A stretch of 64,000 bases of DNA from Callaeas wilsoni (lineage: Eukaryota > Chordata > Aves > Passeriformes > Callaeidae), in NCBI GenBank assembly GCA_013398955.1, contig VWPU01009731.1:21264-85263 (forward strand), in the 5' to 3' direction. Positions 1 to 12,100 of the stretch are shown one piece after another. Each line of letters begins with the position of its first letter. Within the stretch, counting starts at the first letter, position 1. The notes under the pieces were generated by a model that saw only the letters and a program-made list of their open reading frames with translations, was not told the origin of the DNA and did not search any database. Made by a program: the position numbers and the translations under genes.

Positions 1-93
1 GCCGTATGGACGCAGCTTCGTTTTTATCCCACAAAACCTGACTGCCGTTTCGCAGGTTAAAATCTCATCCGAAGCCTTTCCTCTCTGTTCCAG

Positions 94-157
94 GTCAATG
101 CACAAACTGACTCAGCTGGAGAGGCTTGATCTGGGCAATAATGAGTTCTCTGAGCTG
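94..157 (+). CDS. LRRC7: LRRC7 exon: LRR (first in window)
   Basis: Acceptor ctctgttccag ends at 93. The first base closes a codon begun in an upstream exon; translation runs S-M-H-K-L and includes the LRR core [11 protein letters not shown]. It ends SEL at a codon boundary before donor gtaaga at 158. The ATG at 98 is internal, not a start. The left 93 bases of the window are intron. Confidence 0.93.
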
Positions 158-3100
158 GTAAGAAATGCTCCAGTTTTTAATGGGAACCCCGGGGGCTTTG
201 GATGCTCCGTGCACGGGGCATTGAACTTTCTCTGGAAGGGCTTTGCCAGACCGTGGCCGTGGGCAAGGGACGCATTTCCTGTCCCATGGAAGGCGTTTGG
301 TGCTCCTGAAGGGGATGCTGGTGGCCAAATGTGCCTCACCCCCAGCAGGACTGGCTCCTCAGCTCAGGGGGCTGAGGGTTCTCCCTCTGAGCAGGTCATG
401 ACTCCTGGGATCTTCCCTGGGGCAGGGATCGAGGATCTCAGGGTGAATTATTGTGCCACTTACGGACTGATTTCTTAATATCATTCGTTATACCTTCGAA
501 ATGACAGAGATTACTGTTCCCAGCTATTAGAAATTGCTGTTCCCAACTATTAGCAATTGCTGTTCCCAAATATTAGAAATTACCATTCCCAACTATTAGC
601 AATTGCTGTTCCCAAATATTAGAAATTACCAGTCCCAACTATTAGAAATTACCGTTCCCAGCTATTAGAAATTACCATTCCCAACTATTAGAAATTACCA
701 TTCCCAGCTATTAGAAATTACCATTCCCAGCTATTAGAAATTACCATTCCCAGCTATTAGCAATTGCTGTTAGCAGCTGTTAGCAAGCCGTGGCTGCCCC
801 TGGATCCCTGGAAGTGTCCAAGGGCAGGCAGGACAGGGCTGGGAGCAGCCTGGGCTGGTGGAAGGGGGTGGAATGGGATGGGATTCAATGTCCCTCCGAC
901 CCAAACCGGTCTGGGATTCTGTGATTCCAGCAGAGGTCAATTTTGGACTCCCAGAGGAGTTTCTGTCCCTAACTCACCCCCAAAGTCAGAATTAATTTCC
1001 CCGAGATTTAAATCTTTTGGGAATTTTCCCTGTTGTCAGCACAGGAAGTAAGAGATGCTGTTCCTTGGGAGCCATGGAAGATCAGGATCAGGGATTACAG
1101 TCCTACAAGGGAATAGTTCCTGTAGCTTTAGTTAAAACTGAGATAATTCCACTTCAAACAAACCCTGAAATGTCACCTGGTGATAAAAAGCTGTAGCAAA
1201 GTCTCTACATCTGTTTTATGGAGTAACTCCCACCCTGTTCCAGGCTGCTCATTTATTCCATGCAGGAGAAGAGAGAGGATTTAACTCAGATTTTTAATTA
1301 AAATCTTCAGTGTGGATAAACAGAACGAAATTTTCAGAAATGCTGCTTGGAATTTTGATTGTAGGAATTAAATCCCTCCCGAGTTCAGAGCGTCTCCTCT
1401 GGGGGTGGCCTGGGCTTGTGGACAATATTCCATATTTTTCCATGGCAGCACAGTGACCCCATGAGTGATAGATCAGGAGAGGGGTGGCCCCATCCTGCTG
1501 TTAGGGCCAGAATTCCCAAGTTAACTCATTTTTCAGGCATCTGCTCCAAAAATGTAGGCACTGGAATCAAATGCCCGGAGCCAAATGGGCCAGGAGGCCA
1601 AGGAACAGCAGGAATCTGCAGGAATGCCCGAGGAAAAGTGGTGCTAGTTTAACTCACACCTGGAAAAAAAGGAATAAAAGGTCCTGTTTTCCTAGGTACT
1701 GAAAATCTGATCTGGGTTTCCATAGAGATTTCCTTTCCGTGGGAGAAAAACGAGTTGGTGGTGTGGGAGAGGTTCATTCCTTTGGTATCCTGGGACTGCT
1801 GTGCTCCTTCCCTTGGACCTGGAGAAGCCTGTGCCCTTCCTGCAGCCAGATGGAGCCACAGGCACCGCGGCCAAAATGAAATCCTCCTCTTCATCCACTC
1901 TGCTGGGAACAAGATTCCCAAGTCCTGGGAGACGTGTGCGTTCCTGGAATACAAATTGGGGCTCCCTAAATAGCAGCTGTATCCGAGTGCCTGGGTGTAA
2001 TCAAGGAAGGGAAGAGGCAGCTCCTGTCTCCAGGAGCAGAAATCCCAAGGTCTGGCGTCCCCCTGCTTCTGGGGGGTCAGCTCCTGTCTCCAGGAGCAGA
2101 AATCCCAAGGTCTGGCATCCCCCTGGTTCTGGGGGGTCAGCTCCTGTGTCCAGGAGCAGAAATCCCAAGGTCTGGCATCCCCCTGCTTCTGGGGGGTCAG
2201 CTCCTGTCTCCAGGAGCAGAAATCCCAAGGTTTGGCGTACCCCTGCTTCTGGGGGGTCAGCTCCTGTCTCCGGGAGCAGAAATCCCAAGGTTTGGCATCC
2301 CCCTGGTTCTGGGGGGTCACAGCCTGGCCCTGGGAAGAGGAGCAGCTCTGCCTGGAGCAGGGGAAAGCTGGTCCCAGCAAGGAGGAGGCAGCAGCTTTGC
2401 CAAATTTGGCTTCTCTTCGCCCAGTTCCAGAGGTTCAGGAGTCTGCAGCCAGCAGCAAGGCTTTGGGAGAAATTCAGGAAGGGAAGGGGTAAAGGTGGGG
2501 AGAGAAGGGAAAGGAAAGAGGATAAAATACAATGTAATTTTATCAAAACTGGTGTGAGTCTTCCATTCAGACTCAACCCCAAGAAGCTTTTCTGTGTGGA
2601 AAGGGTGGTCAGACCCTGGAACAGGCTCCTGGAGAGGAGGATTAAGGGACATTTGGACAATTCCCTGAAAAATATCCTGTAAGGTTTGGTCAGACTGAAT
2701 TGATCAGGGAGATGCACTGGGTGGTCGACGTCAAACCCTTCCAGCTGGTTCCCTTCTGTCCTATTCCTATTCCTTTTCCACTTCTGTTACTATTCTGTTT
2801 TGTTCTATTATATTTTATTCTATTCGTATTCGTATTCTGATTCCTGTTCCTGTTCCTCCTCCTGTTCCTGTTCCTATTCCTATTCCTCTTCCTATTCCTT
2901 TTCCTATTCTTATTCCTATTCCTTTTCCTTTTCCTTTTCTGTCCTATTCCTATTGCTATTCCTATTCCACTTCGGTTGCTATTCTATTCTGTTCTATTAT
3001 ATTTTATTCTATTCGTATTCGTATTCTTATTCCTGTTCCTGTTCCTGTTCCTCCTCCTGTTCCTGTTCCTATTCATTTTCTGTTCTATTCCTATTCCTGT

Positions 3101-6100
3101 TCCTATTCCTATTCCTATCCCTATTCCTATTCTTATTCCTATTCTTATTCCTATTCTTATTCCTATTCTTATTCCTATTCTTATTCCTATTCTTATTCCT
3201 ATTCTTATTCCTGTTCCTGTTCCTATTCCTATTCCTATCCCTATTCCTATTCCTATTCTAGTTCTGTTGCTATTCTATTCTGTTCTATTATATTTTATTC
3301 TATTCCTATTCCTGTTTCTATTCCTATTCCTATTCCTATTCCTATTCCTATTCCTATTCCTATTCCTATTCCTGTTCCTATTCCTTTTCTGTTCTATTCC
3401 TATTCCTATTCCTATTCTTATTCCTGTTCCTATTCGTTTTCTGTCCTATTCCTATTCCTATTCCTACTCTACTTCTGTTGCTATTCTATTCTGTTCTATT
3501 CTATTTTATTCTATTCCTATTCCTGTTTCTATTCCTATTCCTATTCCTATTCGTATTCCTGTTCCTATTCGTTTTCTGTCCTCTTCCTATTCCTATTCCT
3601 ATTCCTACTCTACTTCTGTTGCTATTCTATTCTGTTCTATTATATTTTATTCTATTCATATTCGTATTCCTGTTCCTGTTCCTGTTCCTGTTCCTGTTCC
3701 TGTTCCTGTTCCTATTCCTTTTCTGTTCTATTCCTGTTCCTATTCCTATTCCTATTCCTATTCCTATTCCTATTCCTATTCCCATTCCCATTCCCATTCC
3801 CATTCCACTCTATTCCAACTGTGGCAGTTTATGTGGAGAATGAAAGTATTTCCCAAAGAGACCTGAACCAAAGCATTTCGAACAGACACAGACAGGGCTT
3901 TAATGCCATTTTGGTAGGAGCCCATCCACGAGACCTCATCCGGATCACGGTGTGCCACCGTGTGGAATATTCCATGGCGCTCCACAACAATGGGAAATTC
4001 CATCCTGCTGGGGAATTATAATCCAAGGAACTCCCCATCAAACTGTGCTCAGGCACAGGCTGGGGCCTTGCAGAAAGGTGTCTGTTAATGAGAGGGATTG
4101 AGAAGCAAATTAAAGGAGAGAGGGGAAATTATGATTATCCATAATGACCTCAGCCAGCGAACACTCCAGAGGGATAAAGAAACATTAATCAGCGCAGGAA
4201 CAAATAGTGGCAAATGACCATTAATCAATTTAGCCTGGAAATTAGAAGTGGTTTTAATCATTGAAGGGCAGCAGAATTTCAATGGGATTAACTGAGGCAA
4301 AATAAATCACCTTTAAAATGTTCGCCAGTAGTTTTTAATAGGAACTCATTATATGGAAATGTGGAAAACAAGGAGTGAGTTCTCCAGCTCAGCGGCTTTG
4401 TTCTTATCCGATGAGGCACCAGGAGCTTCTCCCACCATTCCCTGGGCAAGCGGAAAATCAGATTTCCTCTGGGAATGGCAGCATTCCAAACCAGGCCACG
4501 CGGGGTGGAGAGAGGTCTCTCGTGGGGGCTGCGGGTGCTGGGAAGGTCCATTTGTTTCTGCCTGTGTTGGAATCATTCCAGGGCAATTGCACTGCTTCCA
4601 AGTGCCGGAACCTGATTTGGGATGGAATATTTAATGGAATATTTAATGGAATATTTAATGGAATATTTAATACCAGGTTCTGACAGGCTTAGGAAAAAAA
4701 AATCTCTACAACTCGAGAGGGCGAAGGCAAATTCCAGGTCTTGGTTTGCTGTGGAAAGTGTTTCGTGGCAAAGGAAAACACTGCTGAGGAAACCCGGGAA
4801 TATTTGTGAGCTGGAATTGTAATTCGGGAATTCCACAGCTGTGAGGAGCGATTTGGGGAGCCGCCTTTTTCAGCTTCTCTCACCGATACCCGGAAGCGTT
4901 GAAAAGAATAAAAGAGATGAAGGTTTAGTTTTGCAGTTCCAGGTGTTATCAGTGCCCGTTACCTCCTGTGCACTCTGAGCCCCGGGCGTGCCGACCACAG
5001 GTGTTAAATCTCCCAGGGATGTGTCCTTTGGGCTCATTTCTTTGGCAAAAGGTTCTGAAATTTTACAAGTTTTGGTGAAGAGCAAGCAGTGGGTAAATTA
5101 CACGAAGGGAATGTTCTCTTCTTGCCCTTTAACACCTGGAAGGCTGAGGTGGGCTATAAAAAAACCAGAGAGGGAATCCTTATTTTTTAAGAAAATATTG
5201 ATTTTTATTTAACGAAAGGAACACTGCCTTATTTAACTGCCCATAATTATTTATTCTCTTCCTCAGCCTGAGGTTCTCGAGCAAATCCAGAATCTAAAGG
5301 AGCTGTGGATGGACAATAATTCCTTGCAAGTGCTACCTGGGGTATGGACATTTATTTTATGGAATTATTGGGTGATTTGGTGACCCGTTTGCCTGGCAGG
5401 GAACACCTGCACGTGCATTTTCTGGGGTGGGTGCAGAGAGTCATTAATTAATTAATTAATTTATTATTATAAAAGTCGTGGGATGGTCCAACACAGAAAA
5501 GCTCTACCTGCCTGGTGGGAGGTGGGAATTGGGAATATCCCTTGGATCTGTGTCCAGATGGAGAAATAACTCAGCTGCAGGCCCAGGAATGCCAATTTCT
5601 GTCTGATTTAATGAACCTGGAGCACACTAATTAATTTGGGGGGGTTTATTTTGTTCCTTTGAGGCCGAGCCCGCCCCGGCCCTGCCGCGGGGACAGCAAC
5701 GATCCGAAGGGTGCCGAGATGGCTCCGGATCACCTGCATTTGTGTGTTTGTCTCTAATTAACACTCCAATTAACAGCTCTATCTGCTCAAGTAACTCTGT
5801 CTCACGTGCTATTAAGTCTATAGGGAAGTTAAAACAGCTCGTGTACCTGGATGTGTCCAAAAACAGGATAGAGACGGTGGACCTGGACATCTCGGGATGT
5901 GAGGGGCTGGAGGATCTCCTCCTCTCATCCAACATGTTGCAGCAGCTGCCAGATTCCATAGGTGAGGAAAGCTCAGGGAGTCCTCTCCATTTCATATCTA
6001 TTTTTTTCAATTTTTTTTTTAAATTATTATTTTTTGGGATAATGGGGTCGTGGAGCAAGAAGCGCCATTGAATCCCAAAGCAGGCAGAAAACGGTGTCTG

Positions 6101-9100
6101 GACACTCCCTTTTTGCAAAGCCAGGAGCAGAATTCCCTGGTTGGAAGGAATTGATCCACCTGGTTTGCTGTTTTAAGGAACAGAAGCCAAGAAGGACAGA
6201 ATTGGTTTGGTTTAAATGTAAAAATCAATCTGAGAGCAATGATGGGATTGCTGCTCATTCACTTGAAAAAGGAAATAAAAAGGAAATAATTCAAACTATT
6301 ACTTTCTTTTTCTTTTTTCTTTTTTTTTTTTTTTTCTTTTTTTTTTTTTTTTACTGTTTTACCTGCATGGAATTCCTGGATTATTTAGGACGTGTGGAGG
6401 TTCTGGGAGCTGAGTGGCTGCAGGCACACCCCTCTGACCATCGGGATATTTCCTTCCAATTCTGATCCCTTGTATTTGCTTTTCCCTTTCCCTTTGAACA
6501 TGGAACTGTAAAACCCCTCAGTTTTAAACCGGTTTACTGAGATTCCAACATGGATTGCTAATTACTGATGCTAATTATTGACACTATTACTAGGTGTCTT
6601 CTCCTCCTATCTTGTTCTATGTCTCCTCATCAATCCCAGGATTTTTGTCCCATGGTTTTCTGCCCAGGTTGATTTTCAGAGGGCCTTTAGCAGGAATAAA
6701 TCCATTTGGAATGATACTTCCTAAAATCCAGAGCAGAGCTGTTCAGGGTTACAGATCATTGCTTATGGGATCCCAGGAAATATCCATGGGAGCTGTTTAT
6801 GCATTTTTTCTTCCTGCAGGATTGCTGAAGAGGCTGACAACTCTGAAAGTGGATGACAACCAGCTCACCATCCTGCCCAATGCCATTGGAAAGTGAGTCC
6901 AAGCTGCATCGTTTTTAATTAAAACACGTTTTCCCTTCTGCTCAAAGAGTGCGGGCTTTCAAATATAAAATAAGACAAATATACTGAATTATGAAATAAT
7001 TTCCAGCCCCCAGGTTGTGACATTTCAATTTGGAGCACCACTTTTAGTCCTGGGGATTTTTCAGTGCGAGGGGGAAGAAGGTAAAATGTATTGAATTTTC
7101 TAAGAGGAAAACCAAAGATTTCGGTGTGAATCAATTTGGATGAGCAGAGCAGCAAAAGTAGAAGAAGTATTTGGGGGAAATCCATCTGTTCCCATGGCAA
7201 CAGCCAGGGCTTGGAGCTGGGAAGGCTCTGGCTGCGGCCTCACAGGGGTGGAGAGCTCCGAAAATACGGCAGAAGCCTCTGTGGGAAAGCCAGAAGGATT
7301 CCAGGAGCTGGGAGCACGGGAGGCACTCCGGACGCTCTGCAGCTCTCTGGGGTCGGGTCTCGCTCGGCTCTGCCCCGTTCTGCTGAGGGTCTGCAGCTCG
7401 GTGGCATCCAAAATCCTCAAAAATGATCCCATTCCGCGCCCTGCCAGGGCAGGGACACCTCCCTCTATCCCAGGCCGCTCCAAGCCCTGGCCCTGGCCTG
7501 TTTCAATGAGAATTTAGCTGTAGTTGTTCCATTTGGGAAAAATAATCCATATTTGTGACCTATTCCAGCTGTAGCCGCTGAAAAGCCAAAGTGGGTCATC
7601 CTTGGAGAGTTTTAGTTTTATGGGATATTCATGGAGAGCATTGAAAGCTGGCGATGGGAATCACTGAAGGACAAATCTTTGCTCCCCAAACCTCTGTGGA
7701 GCAGTAAATTCTCATCCAAGTGAAAGCTCAGAAGGCTCCAAGATCTCCTGGAGGCTGCAAAAAAAGATGGATTTAATATCCAACTTCAGCAATTTTGAGA
7801 TCCAGGTTCTCCAGCCTTTTAAAACTTTTCCGTTTATTGGATTGCTCCAGCTGAAGGGGACGCTCCTTTTTAGGGAAGCCCCTTTTTTAGCCCAACATCC
7901 ACTCAGTGTTTGTCATGGAGCCTTAATTACACTTCCAAAGGCCCAGCCACAGCTCCGAGGTGGAACTGCAGAGCAGGTGGGATCGCCCGGAATCTCCACG
8001 CTGTGGTGGAGCCACTGGCTGTGCTTTTCCAGTGAAAAATTCCCTCTCCTCTAATGAGGGCAGAGTCTCCCACATCAAAATGAACTTGGCTCTCTGACTC
8101 ATCCCTTTGGATGGGTTCCTGCTGGGTCTCTTCCTCCGAAATTCCGGTGCTGGAACCCCCCCAGAGCCTGTGACTGTCACACGGGCATTGGCACTGTGGA
8201 GGAGGGAACATTCCCTCTGGGATTTCTCCACGAGAGCACTTCGGTGCTGACTCCATGCTCTGGTGGGGAGTTCGCCCTCATTTTGGGGTTTCTGTTCACA
8301 GGACGAGGCCGTGGTGGCTCTCAGAGCGCACGAAAGGCCCAGCTTAACCAAACATTCCACACACCGTCAGCGATTCCCGTTAATCCACTGACGGAGCCAA
8401 AGGCTGGAGGTGTTCCCCGTGGGACCTGGGTGGGTGGGGAGGCGCCGGGGGAATTGGGGACCCACAGTTTGGGGCACGGGTCCGGTCTGTGCCAGGTGCT
8501 GCAAACGCCGGAGCAGACCGGCATTCCCGGGTTTTAGCAGGATCCGGAGTGCTGGAACCAGAGGGAGTGGCTCTGAACTGGAAGAGCTGAGATCAGTGAC
8601 TGGGAGGAAGAGGGCAGGGAGGGCCTGGCACAGGTGAAGCTGTGGCTGCCCCGTCCCTGGAAGTTGTGCAAGGCTTGGAGCGAGCTGGGATGGTGGAAGG
8701 TGGATGAGCTTTAGGGTCCCTCCCAACCCAAACCAGTTTGGGATTCTGGGATTCCCTGGTCTGCAGAATTCCTTTTGCCTGATGTTGGACAAACAGTGCC
8801 TGGAGGTGACCGCTGGGATTTGGGCTGCTTTGGCCATTCCCTGGGTGCTGTGGCTGTTGGGAACGGCAGCTGTGGCTGTAGGAAATGGATCTCGGATGGC
8901 TTGGAATTACTCCTCCTGCTCCAGGAACCTCTCTAGTCACCTCTCTAAGAAAATTCCTCATTTTCCTTGGACCATGAACTGCGCCGTTCCAGCGGGTGCC
9001 CAACTGACCAGCAGCTGATTTGTGTCTGCCTTGCCTTAAACCTGTCAGGAATGATGGGGATTTATCCCGACAGCACGGCCAGGTTAATGATATTTTACCT

Positions 9101-12100
9101 AAATTAGCACTGTCAGAATTACGGCCGTTCCTGTCAGCTTCCCTTCATGCCCGATCCATGATCCGTGAGGGACGGAAAATCCAGTTCTGAAGTGCAGCTC
9201 TTTCACCTCAGCGGTTACAGAGGGAACACACAGCTCCACAGGGGCTTTGCTGTTTTTATTGTGCCATCTCCCGATGGCAGCAGGCAGGAAAACGGCTGGG
9301 AAGGGCCGCGCCAGGCATCACCTTCCCAATAAAATTCTGCTCTGATAAAGCCATCCTTCGCTGCCGGGGCAACGTCCGTGGGTGCAGCTCAGAGCGCCGG
9401 ATCTCCTGAGGGATTGGGACGGTGGCAGTTCCCCATCAGCCTGTGTCTGTCCGGGGTGTGTTACCAGCAGGGAAAGGGGGAACGCGCTCATCCTGCAGTT
9501 CATCCTGCAGTTTAACAGCATTCCCATCGGGCTTCCTCACTTCCCGTGAAGCAGGGAAACAACTGAGCCTTTGCCTGCCCTGAAATCCTCCTGTGTGCGG
9601 TTGGAAATGGATTGTGCTGGATGCAGAGCCCGTTTTAAAGGGAGGCTGCAGCCAGAAGCTGGCAGAGCCTGTGGATGTGTTCCAAGGAACTCCTTCCCTG
9701 ATCCCTTTGGCTTCCCAGCCTGCTGGAGTGCAGCAATTAGAGGGAAGTTCTGAGGATTCCCTGGGAGGAACAGCAGTCCCTGGTTTCATGGGTTTTTAAT
9801 TAAGAAACTGGAATAAAGGTAAATTAGATACAGAGTGAGGGTCCAATCCTGCAGTTGAGACTCCTGTGAGCCCCACGGAGCAAGGTCTGTGGGAGGTGTT
9901 GTCAGAGCTAAACTTCTTATCAGATCCACCGAAATATTTGGGAAAAAAACAGAGAATCCTCTGATAAGTCCCTAAGACAGTGGACAGGGAGATGGGAAAT
10001 TTTAGGAAGAAATAACTGCCTGTTATTCAACCTTACTCAGATTGAAGTACTTGAGAGTAAGAGGCGGAGTGTGAGGAGCAAAGGGGACAGAGGAGCTGGG
10101 TGGTGGCACTTGTGGTGGTCACACAACTTTCACTTGAAGAATTTTAATTTGCAGTCTCGTTTCAGAAGAAGGCCAGGAAGTATTTCTTCAGAATATTTTA
10201 ATATATGTCTATGATCAATATATTTAATATGTATATTTGTGTATCTCACTCTATAATGAGTATTACATTCATTTATTCCCATTGGGAAGTGTTCTTTGGA
10301 TTACCAAAGGTCACATTCTCAATTCCATAGGAGTTGCCCTGATCTCTGTCTGAAGCACTTGGAATCCTTCCTCATGTTCTTAAATATCCTCAATATCTCA
10401 GAAAATCCGAATGATAACGTGGGCAGACCAACAGGCCCTAAAGTGGGTTCCAAAAGTCCTATTATAGACTTCTGCCAGGGAAATCATAGAAATCATGGGA
10501 TGATTTGGGTTGGGAGCTGATGCTTTGCAGAGGTTGCCCTGGAGCAGAGGCTGGGCAGAGTTAAGGATAAAGGGCAGGGATTTATGGAAAGGCCTTCCCA
10601 GGGCGCACCTTGGGCAGAGCAGGAGTCTCGCAGAGACTGCACCCAGGATGGACACAGCCACACGTTTTTGGGACAGATACAAGTTCTGTCCATTTGCAAT
10701 CAGAGGTTAATTGTCCACTGCCAGCTTCAGGCAGTGCAGCCCCATTCTCTCAGTTTGCTCCCCCCATCTCACTTTTGTTTCCATTTCTCGGGGCCTGACA
10801 CAGTGAGGTGTCCTTGATTCTCAGGCCTGGAGAGGACATGTTGTGTCTGACCAAAACGGGAAAAGCAGCTGCTCACACTCTGTGTGGAGCTCAGAGTTAC
10901 ACACTAAAGAACTGCAGGATTACAGATATATAAAAATATAAAAGCTGAAATCCTGAGGCATCAGCGGGACCCCAAAGCCCACCCAGAGCCCCCCTGCCAT
11001 GGCAGGGACAGCTCCCACTGTCCCAGGCTGCTCCCAGCCCCAGTGTCCAGCCTGGCCTTGGGCACTGCCGGGGATCCGGGGGCAGCCCCCGCAGATCTGC
11101 CCTGGATGTTCCCTCTCAGGGCCGCTGCCCGCAGCTGGTGGGGCTTTGGAACTTGCAGAGCTTTGGGGTTGCTCATTTGATGATCCCTGCACAGCCACTA
11201 ACGAGAGCTTTCCAATTCCAGCCTGTCTTTGCTGGAGGAATTCGACTGCAGCTGCAACGAGTTGGAGTCTCTGCCCTCCACCATTGGGTACCTGCACAAC
11301 CTCCGCACCCTGGCAGTGGACGAGAACTTCCTCCCGGAGCTGCCCAGAGAAGTGAGAGCCCATTCCATGGATAATTCCGGGCTGACATGTCCTGTGGGAG
11401 CCAGGAGTTCACCCCTGCCCCGCCAGACAGATTATCTGTTCAGGCAATTGCTTGTGGGATTGTCGTGATGTGCAAGAGCAAATATTCCTGAGGTACTCGG
11501 CGGTAAAACTGAGCAGTAAAGCCATGGAAAGCTGGGAATATCCCTGTGAGGAGCAGGGTGAGGAACCCCAGGCACTCCCTGAGGTTCCTACCAACAGGAA
11601 AATGCCATTTTCTGATTGAATTCTGGATTTTCTGCCTTTTGTGGCTTTCAGTAAAACCCAATTTAGCCACCTCATGACATGGAAAGTGATAATAAACATT
11701 CCCAAATCTGGGATTCCATCATTTTGGCTTTTTCATTCCCACAGATTGGGAGCTGTAAGAACGTGACAGTGATGTCCCTGCGCTCCAACAAACTGGAATT
11801 TCTTCCCGATGAGATTGGCCAGATGCAGAAGCTGAGGGTGTTAAATCTGAGTGATAACAGGTACAGTTCACAGCATTTATTTTCTTAGACAATTTAAGAA
11901 TTTATTTTTTTAAATTTAAACTTTTCCTTTGAGGTCTTTGTGAAGATACATTTCTCCAAAATACATTTTAAAATAAAAAATTATCTTTGGAACCCTAGTT
12001 TTAAAATAATATCATTATTATTCAGTTTATTTAAACTATAAGGAAAGAACCTTGATTGTTTTTTTTCTTAATCTTTATGGTTTGGTCTCAGTTCCTTTGA

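Larger units (their letters stand above)
6893..11221 (+). other. LRRC7: LRRC7 intron, 4.3 kb
   Basis: Besides the CR1 pieces at 8635, 10485 and 10955, I see no exon, RNA gene or long repeat. 7130-9050 is moderately GC-rich with no coding signal; 10140-10300 is AT-rich. Confidence 0.6.

Noticed and set aside
500..780. CRISPR-like regular repeats
   Set aside because: The 23-bp units are contiguous with no unique spacers and lie in a vertebrate intron; a minisatellite.
1649..2717. Three overlapping open frames of over 230 codons
   Set aside because: They exist because the 60-bp unit is divisible by three and lacks stops; no splice or start context.
2800..3866. Open frames of FL/PI/YS dipeptide repeats
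   Set aside because: Translation of the TNTTCC hexanucleotide array, not a membrane protein.
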